Shown here: one piece after another, positions 1 to 7,414 of the stretch
How positions within the stretch are numbered: the first letter of the stretch is position 1
Layout of the letters: each line of letters begins with the position of its first letter
From: an uncultured Paraprevotella sp.
GTDB taxonomy: Bacteria; Bacteroidota; Bacteroidia; Bacteroidales; Bacteroidaceae
Direction: 5' to 3'
DNA length: 56,030 nucleotides
Assembly: GCA_944319925.1 (NCBI GenBank)
Contig: CALUFQ010000016.1
Location: 1-56,030 of the forward strand
Made by a program: the position numbers and the translations under genes
Notes under the pieces: generated by a model
The model's database searches: none
What the model was told of the DNA's origin: nothing
Seen by the model: only the letters and a program-made list of their open reading frames with translations

Positions 1-38
1 TTTTTCCTCTAACTCCCTAATTATCAAATCCTGTTGCG

Positions 39-101
39 TTAATCTGCTGCAATTCGGCGGATATTCCAGAGATTTTCAGTAACTTTGTCCTTGGTAATCA
101 T
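39..101 (-). pseudogene. possible 5' remnant of a transposase gene
   Basis: On the minus strand an ATG at 101 opens a short frame beginning MITKDKVTE, which stops after 20 residues. The opening residues resemble the start of Bacteroides IS4-type transposases as I remember them. A one-base shift after codon 9 would continue that likeness weakly. A TATATTTA box near 135-142 could be its promoter. The rest would lie beyond the left edge or has been lost. This is a weak call from a very short match; it may be chance. Confidence 0.15.
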
Positions 102-215
102 CGCTTGTCTTTTTGTATTTGTTTGATTTTCAACTATAAATATACAAAATCCTGGCGAGATTACCAACTTTTTCCATAACTCTTCTTATCCCGAACTCGC
201 GTAAATATGCTTCAT

Positions 216-260
216 GCTAATCGAAAACTCTGTCACTTGGTGATGTAATTTTCGATTAGC
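216..260. repeat. 12-bp perfect inverted repeat (hairpin)
   Basis: Arms GCTAATCGAAAA (216-227) and TTTTCGATTAGC (249-260) are perfect inverted copies separated by 21 nt, which themselves contain TCAC/GTGA. It lies just past the stop of the minus-strand dehydrogenase gene (306). It could end that transcript, though no clear T-run follows on the minus strand. It could also be the end of a lost mobile element. Apart from this and the short frame at 39-101, nothing is seen in 1-305. Confidence 0.5.
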
Positions 261-305
261 TGAGCAATTGTACCTGGTCGGTTTGCTACACCCTAACGGC
301 TCTCC

Positions 306-1070
306 TTACTTCCCGCGCCAGGCTATCGTGCCGGTGGCCTGGTGCGTAGGCATGACCAGCACTTCGGCTATTTGGATATGCTCGGGCACGGAAGCGGCGA
401 AATAGACCACCTCGGCCACGTCGTCGCCCGTGAGCGGACGGATGCCTTCATACACATGGTCGGCAGCGGCCTGGTCGCCCCGGTAGCGCACCACGGAGAA
501 GTTCGTCTCCACCAGCCCGGGCTTGATATTCGTCACGCGGACGGGCGTGTCCACCAAATCGATGCGCAGTCCGTCCGAAAGTGCCTTGACCGCCGCCTTG
601 CAGGCACAATACACGCTGCCGCCGGGATAGGCATAGTCGCCCGCGATGGAGCCCATGTTGATGACGTGCCCCCTGCCCCGCTCCACCATGCCGGGCACCA
701 CGAGGCGCGTCATGGCCAGCAGTGCCTTCACGTCCGTGTCAATCACCACGTCCCATTCATCCAGATTGCCTTCGTGCTCCTTGTCCACGCCGATGACCAG
801 CCCGGCATTGTTGACCAGCACGTCAATGGCCTTCCACTCCTGCGGCAGCGAATCCAACGCCCGACGGGCGGCACTTCGGTCGCGCACGTCGAAAGGCAAA
901 AGCAGGACTTCCGCCCCGTATTTCCCTTCCAATTCGGCCTTCACGGCCTCCAGTTTTTCCACATTGCGGCCATTGAGAATCAGGCGGTGCCCGTTCATGC
1001 CAAACTTGCGGGCGCACCCCTCCCCGATTCCCGAAGAAGCCCCCGTAATCAAGACTGTTTTCTTTTCCAT
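306..1070 (-). CDS. SDR-family NAD(P)-dependent oxidoreductase
   Basis: A classical short-chain dehydrogenase/reductase of 254 residues, the usual length. The Rossmann motif TGASSGIG is at residues 9-16, NNAG at 87-90, the catalytic Ser at 141 and the YxxxK pair at Tyr154/Lys158. It most resembles the YdfG-like branch, which oxidises 3-hydroxy acids such as serine or allo-threonine with NADP; that substrate is inferred from family likeness only. It is probably cytoplasmic. It lies 13 nt downstream of the dipeptidase gene on the same strand, so the two are probably co-transcribed. The family is certain, the substrate is not. Confidence 0.9.
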   Translation of the reverse strand: MEKKTVLITGASSGIGEGCARKFGMNGHRLILNGRNVEKLEAVKAELEGKYGAEVLLLPFDVRDRSAARRALDSLPQEWKAIDVLVNNAGLVIGVDKEHEGNLDEWDVVIDTDVKALLAMTRLVVPGMVERGRGHVINMGSIAGDYAYPGGSVYCACKAAVKALSDGLRIDLVDTPVRVTNIKPGLVETNFSVVRYRGDQAAADHVYEGIRPLTGDDVAEVVYFAASVPEHIQIAEVLVMPTHQATGTIAWRGK

Positions 1071-1083
1071 ACGACTCCTACTT

Positions 1084-2448
1084 TCAAAATTTCACTTGCC
1101 GGTGGAACTCCACCACGGCCTCTATTCCCCGACAGAACATGTCGAGCGGGAAGTTCTCGTTGGGCGAATGGATGGCATTGCTCTCCAGCCCGAAGCCCAT
1201 CAGGATGGTCTTCACCCCGAGGATGCGCTCAAAGTCGTTCACGATGGGAATGCTCCCACCCCGGCGCACGGCCAATGGCTTGCGCCCGAACGCTTTCGCG
1301 AAGCCCGCCTCGGCAGCCCGGTAGGCCGGCAGGTTCACCGGACACACATAGCCGTCGCCGCCATGCAGCGGAGTCACCTTCACCTGCACATAGTCCGGCG
1401 CAAGGGAAAGCAAGTAATCGGCAACCATTTGGGCTATCTTCTCATGGCTCTGATGCGGCACCAGCCGGCACGACACCTTGGCATACGCCTTGGAAGGTAG
1501 CACCGTCTTGGCTCCCTGCCCGGTGTAGCCTCCCCAGATGCCGCACACGTCAAAGCTCGGACGGCAACTGTTGCGCTCGATGGTCGTGTATCCCTTCTCC
1601 CCTTTCAGGGCTTTCACCCCAATGGAAGCCTTGTAGCGTTCCTCGTCGAAAGGTATCTGTTCCAGCATCTTGCGTTCTTCGTCCGAAAGTTCTTCCACCT
1701 CGTCATAAAATCCCGGCACCGTGATGCGACCGTCCGCGTCCGTCATGCGCGCCAACAGGTCGCACAATACGTTGATGGGATTGGCCACCGCCCCACCGAA
1801 ATGCCCGGAATGCAGGTCGCGGTTGGGACCGGTCACTTCCACTTCCCAATAGGCCAGCCCGCGCAGGCCGGTGGTGAGCGAGGGCAGGTCGGGCGCGAGC
1901 ATGCTGGTGTCACTCACCAACACAATGTCGCAGGCCAACAGTTCGCGGTGCTTCTGCAGGAAGGCGGCCAAACTCGGCGAGCCGATTTCCTCTTCTCCTT
2001 CCAGTATGAATTTCACATTGTGACGCAACTCCCCCGAACGCACCATGTACTCGAACGCCTTCAGCTGGATCATGCTCTGCCCCTTGTCGTCGTCCGCACC
2101 GCGGGCATACACTTTTCCGTCGCGCACTTCCGGTTCGAAAGGCGCACTGACCCACAATTCCAACGGATCGGCGGGCATCACGTCGTAGTGCCCGTAAACC
2201 AATACCGTGGGCGCATCGGGCGACACCCGCTTTTCGGCATACACCAGCGGATGGCCCGCCGAAGGCATCAGCCGCGCCTCGTCGGCCCCGGCCTCCAGCA
2301 ACAACGTCCGCCACCGTTCGGCACAAGCCTCCATGTCGGCCTTGCGGGCCGGGTCGGAACTCACGCTCGGAATTCGTATCAGGCTGAACCATTCCTCCAA
2401 GAACCGGGCTTCGTTGGCCCGGATATATTCTTCCACTTTCTTTTCCAT
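1084..2448 (-). CDS. M20-family metallodipeptidase
   Basis: A 454-residue zinc peptidase of the M20 family (carnosinase/CNDP-like dipeptidases). The metal ligands are visible: GHYDV at 86-90 (His87 with the following Asp), GADDDKGQ at 117-124, the catalytic EGEEEIGS at 150-157, and a later HSPNE motif near the C-terminus. A central dimerisation domain interrupts the catalytic domain, as is usual. It should cleave dipeptides in the cytoplasm for amino-acid salvage. It starts the two-gene unit with the downstream dehydrogenase. No signal peptide is seen. Confidence 0.92.
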   Translation of the reverse strand: MEKKVEEYIRANEARFLEEWFSLIRIPSVSSDPARKADMEACAERWRTLLLEAGADEARLMPSAGHPLVYAEKRVSPDAPTVLVYGHYDVMPADPLELWVSAPFEPEVRDGKVYARGADDDKGQSMIQLKAFEYMVRSGELRHNVKFILEGEEEIGSPSLAAFLQKHRELLACDIVLVSDTSMLAPDLPSLTTGLRGLAYWEVEVTGPNRDLHSGHFGGAVANPINVLCDLLARMTDADGRITVPGFYDEVEELSDEERKMLEQIPFDEERYKASIGVKALKGEKGYTTIERNSCRPSFDVCGIWGGYTGQGAKTVLPSKAYAKVSCRLVPHQSHEKIAQMVADYLLSLAPDYVQVKVTPLHGGDGYVCPVNLPAYRAAEAGFAKAFGRKPLAVRRGGSIPIVNDFERILGVKTILMGFGLESNAIHSPNENFPLDMFCRGIEAVVEFHRQVKF

Positions 2449-2531
2449 GATATTTTAAACTTATGTCAATTTCTTACAGAATTACCCTTGAAAAGCGACT
2501 TTTTCTCATGCAAATTCAAATCGCTTGACCG

Positions 2532-2889
2532 CTATTTATCCGGCATTGCTCTCGCCTCTTTGTCGAAATCGGAATCAATGCGTTGCGTATGGTTAAATAT
2601 GTCACATTCACTTTCGGCCTTCGCCTTTGCTTGCGCGGCCGAATTCTTCTACCTTTCCTCTTATGCCTCTGTTCACGACGGTTGCAAAAATTGCAACCGT
2701 CGTATCAGGAGACAACCCGCCGTCTTTATATATGTTAGCTATATGACGGCTAATGCCTGATTTGTCAACTCCAAAAAGTCGCGCCATCGCCTTTTGGGTA
2801 CACCATATCGTTTCATCCTTGATGACGACCTGCACCTTGCCCTCTTCGTCCGGCATGCTGTAAAGCAGAAACTGTATCTCGTAAGCCAT
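2532..2889 (-). pseudogene. RhuM-like (virulence RhuM family) gene, internally deleted
   Basis: The first ~80 residues (from MAYEIQFLLYSM at 2889) match the N-terminal part of RhuM-family proteins, with the WCTQKAMARLFGVDKSGISR helix-turn-helix-like stretch and the HIANIYKDG motif. Those proteins are usually over 300 residues, but this frame stops after 93. In another frame of the same strand (2532-2644) the text AKAKAESE...SDFDKE resembles, from memory, the family's C-terminal tail. The simplest reading is an N-terminal and a C-terminal stub joined by a large internal deletion plus a frame change. RhuM genes usually travel with mobile or defence loci, so this looks like a scar of one. It sits 40 nt past the end of mutS. 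Confidence 0.6.
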
Positions 2890-2929
2890 GATTCTTAGCC
2901 CTCTTTTTTATTATCCATATAAAACCGCG

Positions 2930-5551
2930 TCACTTGCCCGTCACGATATGCCTGATGTCGTTCAGCTTGTTCAACGCCTCCATAGGTGTCAGGTTGTTGA
3001 TGTCCAGATGCAGAATCTCGTCGCGGATTTGGCACAGCACGGGATCGTCCAGCTGGAAAAAGCTGAGTTGCACCCCGCCGCCAGCCGGAATGGCCTTCTT
3101 TGCCCCCCGGGTGTTCTTCATCACGTCCTTGCTGTTGGCCGACTCCAAATCCTTCAAGACGGATTCCGCCCGCGACACGATGCTTTTGGGCATGCCGGCC
3201 AGCTTGGCCACATGGATACCGAAGGAATGCTCGCTGCCGCCCCGCTCCAGCTTGCGCAGGAAAATGACCCTTCCGTCCACCTCCTTGACGGACACGTTAT
3301 AGTTCTTGACACGCGAATAAAGCTTCTCCATCTCGTTCAGTTCATGATAGTGCGTGGCAAAGAGCGTCCGCGCCCGCCCTTTCTTGTTTTCATGGATGTA
3401 CTCCACGATGGCCCAGGCGATGCTGATACCGTCGTACGTCGAAGTGCCTCGCCCCAGCTCGTCGAAAAGCACAAGGCTGCGCGGGGATATGTTGTTCAGG
3501 ATGTTGGCCGCCTCGTTCATTTCCACCATGAACGTGCTTTCCCCCATCGAAATGTTGTCGCTGGCTCCCACGCGCGTGAAAATTTTGTCCACCAACCCGA
3601 TGTGCGCCGACTCTGCCGGCACGAAACATCCCACTTGGGCCATGAGCGTGACGAGTGCCGTCTGGCGTAACAAGGCCGACTTACCGGCCATGTTCGGTCC
3701 CGTGATGATGATGATTTGCTGTTTTTCCGTGTCCAAATGCACATCATTGGCTATATATTGCTCCCCTGCGGGCAGTTCTTTTTCAATCACCGGATGGCGG
3801 CCTTGCCGGATGTCGAGCACGTCGTCATCTGCAATGACCGGACGGATGTAGCGGTTTTCCTGCGCGACTTGCGCGAACGACAACAGACAGTCCAAACGTG
3901 CCAACAAATTGGCATTAATTTGTATGGACGGCGTGAACTCGGCCAACGCCAACACCAGTTCGTTGTACAATTTAGTCTCAAGCACCAGGATTTTGTCCTG
4001 CGCCCCCATGATTTTTTCTTCGTATTCCTTCAGTTCTTGCGTGATATACCGCTCGGCGTTCACCAGCGTCTGCTTGCGTATCCAATCGACCGGCACCTTG
4101 TCCTTGTGCGCGTTGCGCACTTCCAAATAATAACCGAACACATTATTATAGGAAATCTTCAGGCTCGGGATGCCCGTGCGCTCCGTCTCCCGCTGTTGGA
4201 TTTGCAACAGATAGTCCTTGCCCTCGAAAGCGATGTGGCGCAGTTCGTCCAGTTCCGCGTTCACCCCGTCGGCAATCACCCCTCCCTTGTTGACCAACAA
4301 AGGCGGGTCGTCCTGAATTTCGCGGGCGATGCGGTCGCGGATGGAAGCGCAGAGATTCAGCTGCTCCCCTATCCGCCTGAGCGTCTCGTCCTTGGCATGC
4401 CCGCAGGCGGTCTTGATTGGCTCTATCGCCTGAAGGGCCGTCTTCAGCTGCACCACGTCGCGCGGGGAAACCCTCCCCACGGACACCTTGGAAATGATGC
4501 GCTCCAAGTCGCCCATCAGGTGCAACTGTCCGTCCATCAGCTCCCTGAATTCTGGTTCGCGAAAAAAGTAGTCCACCACGTCAAGCCGCTCGTTGATGCT
4601 CTTTTCATCCCGCAACGGAAACAGCAACCAACGCCGCAACAGGCGTCCCCCCATCGGGGTAATCGTGTGGTCAATCACGTTCAAAAGCGACTTCCCGCCA
4701 TCGGCCAACGGGACAATCAGTTCCAAGTTGCGCACGGTGAACTTGTCCAGCCGCACGTAACGCTCCTCTTCTATCCGCGAAATAGAAGTGATGTGCCCTA
4801 TCTGGCTGTGCTGCGTCATCTCCAGATACTGCAGGATGACACCCGAAGCCACGATGCCGCTCTTGAGGTGGTCGATGCCGAAACCTTTCAGGTTCTTCAC
4901 CTCGAAATGTCTGAGCAACTTTTCCATGGCCGTGCGCTCGGAAAACACCCAATCGTCCAGTTCGAACGTAAAAAATTTTGTACCGAAACACCCCTCGAAC
5001 TGGCCGCGCCGCCCGCGTTCGAAAAGCACTTCCTTGGGCGAAAAATTACCCAATAACTTGTCTATATATTCAGCCGTTCCCTCGGCTGCGAGAAATTCCC
5101 CTGTGCTGATGTCCAGGAAAGCTACTCCCACACTGCCTTTCCCGAAATGCACGGCGGCCAGGAAATTGTTCTCCTTGCCCGCCAGCACGTTGTCGTTCAT
5201 CGCCACACCGGGTGTCACCAGTTCCGTGATGCCCCGCTTCACTAACGTCTTCGTGAGTTTCGGGTCTTCCAGCTGGTCGCATATCGCCACGCGCCGCCCC
5301 GCACGAATCAACTTGGGCAAATAAGTGTCCAAAGCATGATACGGAAATCCGGCCATCTCCACCGGCTCACCATTTTTCCCCCCGTTGTTACGCTTGGTGA
5401 GAGTAATGCCCAATATCTCGGAAGCCACCACCGCGTCCTCGCAATACGTCTCATAAAAGTCCCCGCACCGGAACAGCATGACCGCGTCCGGATGCTTGGC
5501 TTTCAAGTCGTAAAACTGCTTCATCATCGGTGTCAGCCCTTCTTTTGCCAT
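2930..5551 (-). CDS. mutS: DNA mismatch repair ATPase MutS
   Basis: MutS recognises mispaired and small looped bases and recruits MutL. The 873-residue length is normal for MutS1. The mismatch-wedge motif (Phe32-Tyr33-Glu34 in CGDFYE) identifies MutS1 rather than MutS2. The Walker A motif GPNMAGKS lies near residue 620, followed by the Walker B region [13 protein letters not shown] and the signature [10 protein letters not shown]. Connector, lever and clamp regions precede the ATPase. The ATG is preceded by ATAGGAG and a TATTTTTG promoter box at 5580-5587. No mutL is seen in the window. Confidence 0.97.
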   Translation of the reverse strand: MAKEGLTPMMKQFYDLKAKHPDAVMLFRCGDFYETYCEDAVVASEILGITLTKRNNGGKNGEPVEMAGFPYHALDTYLPKLIRAGRRVAICDQLEDPKLTKTLVKRGITELVTPGVAMNDNVLAGKENNFLAAVHFGKGSVGVAFLDISTGEFLAAEGTAEYIDKLLGNFSPKEVLFERGRRGQFEGCFGTKFFTFELDDWVFSERTAMEKLLRHFEVKNLKGFGIDHLKSGIVASGVILQYLEMTQHSQIGHITSISRIEEERYVRLDKFTVRNLELIVPLADGGKSLLNVIDHTITPMGGRLLRRWLLFPLRDEKSINERLDVVDYFFREPEFRELMDGQLHLMGDLERIISKVSVGRVSPRDVVQLKTALQAIEPIKTACGHAKDETLRRIGEQLNLCASIRDRIAREIQDDPPLLVNKGGVIADGVNAELDELRHIAFEGKDYLLQIQQRETERTGIPSLKISYNNVFGYYLEVRNAHKDKVPVDWIRKQTLVNAERYITQELKEYEEKIMGAQDKILVLETKLYNELVLALAEFTPSIQINANLLARLDCLLSFAQVAQENRYIRPVIADDDVLDIRQGRHPVIEKELPAGEQYIANDVHLDTEKQQIIIITGPNMAGKSALLRQTALVTLMAQVGCFVPAESAHIGLVDKIFTRVGASDNISMGESTFMVEMNEAANILNNISPRSLVLFDELGRGTSTYDGISIAWAIVEYIHENKKGRARTLFATHYHELNEMEKLYSRVKNYNVSVKEVDGRVIFLRKLERGGSEHSFGIHVAKLAGMPKSIVSRAESVLKDLESANSKDVMKNTRGAKKAIPAGGGVQLSFFQLDDPVLCQIRDEILHLDINNLTPMEALNKLNDIRHIVTGK

Positions 5552-5579
5552 AATTCCAAACTCCTATCTATTTCAGACA

Positions 5580-5587
5580 CAAAAATA
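5580..5587 (-). promoter_or_regulatory. -7 promoter box of mutS
   Basis: TATTTTTG on the minus strand matches the Bacteroidetes -7 element TAnnTTTG. A TTTC lies about 20 nt upstream where the -33 element is expected. Transcription would start near 5573 and the mutS ATG is at 5551. Confidence 0.6.
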
Positions 5588-5795
5588 CAACTAATTTTTG
5601 ATTTGAAACAGGACACACCCGTTTTTCACCCGCCTCCGTCCCGCCAAGAAACGACCGCGTCCGGCAGAAAAACCAAAGTCAAGCCACAGTCGGCTATCCA
5701 CGCACAGGCCGCAGGAGGACGGATTCCATAACGGGGCAAGAAATGCGCCCCCTGCGCACATCCTTCCATTGACAGAATGAACTTCCGGGTGCGCG

Positions 5796-6254
5796 TTGAC
5801 ATTTTGCTCATTTTCGCCTTCTGAGATTCGCGTATTCGGCCGCCGGGCCGGGACAGCGCGGAAAGAACGCAGCCACACGCGCCTTGCGAAAATCAGAATG
5901 TCGCGGAATTCCCTCCAAACCCGCCCTTTTGACAGAGCACGAGGCACTCCCGGCGCGGAAGCCCGACCGGCGGGAAAGCCCAATGGAGGATTCCGCCGAC
6001 AAAATGACACGGGGAACGTGTCCGGGAAAAAGTCCCAACGGGAAAGAAAAACGCCCCCGGAGCCGCCGCGAAAAAGTTTCTGTACCGGGATTTTTTCGTC
6101 CGAGCCCCGAAATAAAAATTCCGAGCCCCGAAAAAAGAATTCCGGGGCTCGGATTTTCGCGTTCCGGCCCCGAAATTTCTCGTCAGACTGCTCCAAAAAG
6201 TGAATGACTCCGATAAAATCTTGCACAGAAACCCCGTTTTGTGCAAAAAAATCG
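5796..6254 (+). repeat. dispersed non-coding repeat element, copy A
   Basis: This stretch shares five blocks, in the same order, with the minus strand of 26238-25775 (copy B). (1) TTGACATTTTG..TCATTTT at 5796-5814. (2) CCGGGACAG followed by AAAnAACGCA and TGCGnAAATCA at 5848-5898. (3) CCGACAAAATGAC at 5996-6008. (4) A 25-nt block at 6085-6109 containing CGTCCGAGCCCCG, 24 of 25 identical. (5) A 34-nt hairpin block at 6221-6254 with TTGCACA and TGTGCAAAAAAATCG, 30 of 34 identical. Between 4 and 5 lie direct and inverted copies of CCGAGCCCCGAA (6100, 6121, inverted at 6140). Open frames cross it on both strands but no frame is shared between copies, so it looks non-coding. It occupies the mutS/flavin-reductase divergent gap. 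No terminal repeats or target duplication were found. Confidence 0.75.
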
Positions 6255-6390
6255 CTCAAAAATCGGCTATTTGGGCCGGATTGCGCAAAGGTCGCGTCAC
6301 GAAAATCATCCGAAACGGAACAATTTGTCTGTTTTCACAGGCATTTCATGACATCTTGAAAGATATAAATTTCGAATTTTCCGTATGGAC

Positions 6391-6434
6391 AAAAAAAAAC
6401 GGGACAACCCTCAAGTCACAAGAGGAAAGCCCCG
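6391..6434 (-). terminator. intrinsic terminator of the candidate RNA
   Basis: On the minus strand a six-pair outer stem (CGGGGC with GTCCCG), an inner CCTC/GAGG stem and a loop are followed by nine T residues (6399 to 6391). This is one of the clearest intrinsic terminators in the window, and no protein gene lies upstream of it on that strand. Confidence 0.75.
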
Positions 6435-6638
6435 GCAATCAAATCTTTAATCTCTCAAAATCTTCTCAAAAACAATAAACGAACTATTTTCCAGCTCTTT
6501 CTATTAACCACTACGTCACGTAGTTTCGTGCTTACGCTAATTCTGTCACAATCTTGTTTACCTTTAACTAATACCTCAAAATCTTTCTTACCCGCGTCTC
6601 GCGACGCTTTATGTATCTCGTCTCTCATTTTCTAAAAG
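6391..6638 (-). ncRNA. candidate structured non-coding RNA (~250 nt)
   Basis: A promoter (TAACTTTG at 6645-6652 with TTTG at 6671-6674) and a terminator with a nine-T tract bound a minus-strand transcript of about 250 nt. Inside are compact hairpins: GCGTC-GCGA-GACGC with a GNRA-type loop (near 6596-6609), GC-GTAA-GC, and ACTACG-TGA-CGTAGT (6510-6524). The stretch AAGATTTTGAG occurs twice. A 57-codon frame (6628 to 6455, beginning MRDEIHKASRD) also fits, but it has almost no leader or ribosome site and matches nothing I know. Candidates include 6S RNA or a Bacteroidales-specific RNA family. The assignment is open. Confidence 0.5.
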
Positions 6639-6644
6639 ACACTG

Positions 6645-6674
6645 CAAAGTTATGGAATAATCCACAAATCCAAA
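6645..6674 (-). promoter_or_regulatory. promoter of the candidate RNA
   Basis: On the minus strand TTTG (6674-6671), an 18-nt spacer and TAACTTTG (6652-6645) match the Bacteroidetes -33/-7 promoter layout. It drives transcription away from the flavin reductase gene, towards the candidate RNA. Confidence 0.6.
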
Positions 6675-6766
6675 GGCACGTCACCACAATCTTCCCTTTT
6701 GGCCTTTTTTTCTTGATTTACGTCAAGGATTCTAAAGAAAATCTTCGCCGCGACATTTAAAATCCC

Positions 6767-6774
6767 TATCTTTG
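6767..6774 (+). promoter_or_regulatory. -7 promoter box of the flavin reductase gene
   Basis: TATCTTTG followed by CACC matches the Bacteroidetes -7 element. It is 36 nt before the ATG at 6811. The -33 position holds only a weak TTCG. Confidence 0.55.
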
Positions 6775-6810
6775 CACCTTAGTATAAGGTAGTTCATAGA
6801 GAAAATAGAA

Positions 6811-7335
6811 ATGAATAAGATAGAAATATCGCAGCTCAAAGAGAATTTTTTCGAAACCATCAGCAAGGAATGGATGATTGTGTGTGCCGGAAAGCCCGGC
6901 CATTACAATATGATGACCGCTTCGTGGGGCGGAATCGGGTGGTTGTGGAACAAGCCTGTGGCTTTCGTCTTTATCCGTCCGGAACGCTACACTTTTGAAT
7001 TTTCGGAGCAAAACGACTTCATGACGCTTTCTTTCCTCGGCCATTCGGAAGAAGCCCGCAAGATTTACCAGCTTTGCGGTTCAAAATCGGGACGGGATGT
7101 GAACAAGGCTGTTGAAAGCGGGCTGCGCCCCGTGCCAATGGAAGAAGGCAGGGGAGTGGCTTTTGAACAAGCAAGGCTCACGCTTGTCGGTAAAAAACTA
7201 TATTCCGACGACTTGAAACCGGAAGCTTTTGCCGACCCCTCACTCATCGACAAATGGTATGGCACACATGGCGGAATGCACAAAATGTATGTGGTGGAAA
7301 TCACGGAAGCTTTCGTGCAGGAAAATGCAGAATAG
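6811..7335 (+). CDS. flavin reductase family protein (FMN-binding split barrel)
   Basis: A 174-residue protein with the flavin-reductase-like FMN-binding split barrel. It starts with a short helix, then the strand region MIVCAGKPGHYNMMTASWGG, and later FVFIRPERYTFEF, typical of the Bacteroides members of this family. Such proteins bind FMN and reduce flavins or act as flavin-dependent reductases with NAD(P)H. The physiological substrate is unknown. It has its own promoter and ends 79 nt before leuS, so it may read into that operon. It is probably cytoplasmic. Confidence 0.85.
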   Translation: MNKIEISQLKENFFETISKEWMIVCAGKPGHYNMMTASWGGIGWLWNKPVAFVFIRPERYTFEFSEQNDFMTLSFLGHSEEARKIYQLCGSKSGRDVNKAVESGLRPVPMEEGRGVAFEQARLTLVGKKLYSDDLKPEAFADPSLIDKWYGTHGGMHKMYVVEITEAFVQENAE

Positions 7336-7414
7336 GGGAGTTATCAAAAAATGAACAGGATATCATCATCTTGTTATTTCAAATATAGAAAGAAACAAAT
7401 CTATTTAAAATAAA

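Noticed and set aside
342-1724. A 460-codon plus-strand frame over the dehydrogenase and dipeptidase genes
   Set aside because: Antisense to two genes with intact catalytic motifs; composition is His/Arg/Pro-rich and unlike any family.
5591-6259. Several long open frames on both strands rich in Arg, Pro and Phe
   Set aside because: They are unconserved between the two copies of the dispersed element, overlap on all strands, lack ribosome sites, and reflect translation of repeated CCGAGCCCCG text.
6420-6438. Text GAGGAAAGCCCCGG on the plus strand resembling the 5' signature of RNase P RNA
   Set aside because: The rest of the RNase P core (for example the conserved ACAGAAA region and 3' pairing partner) is absent downstream, and the stretch is better explained as the stem of the minus-strand terminator at 6391-6434.
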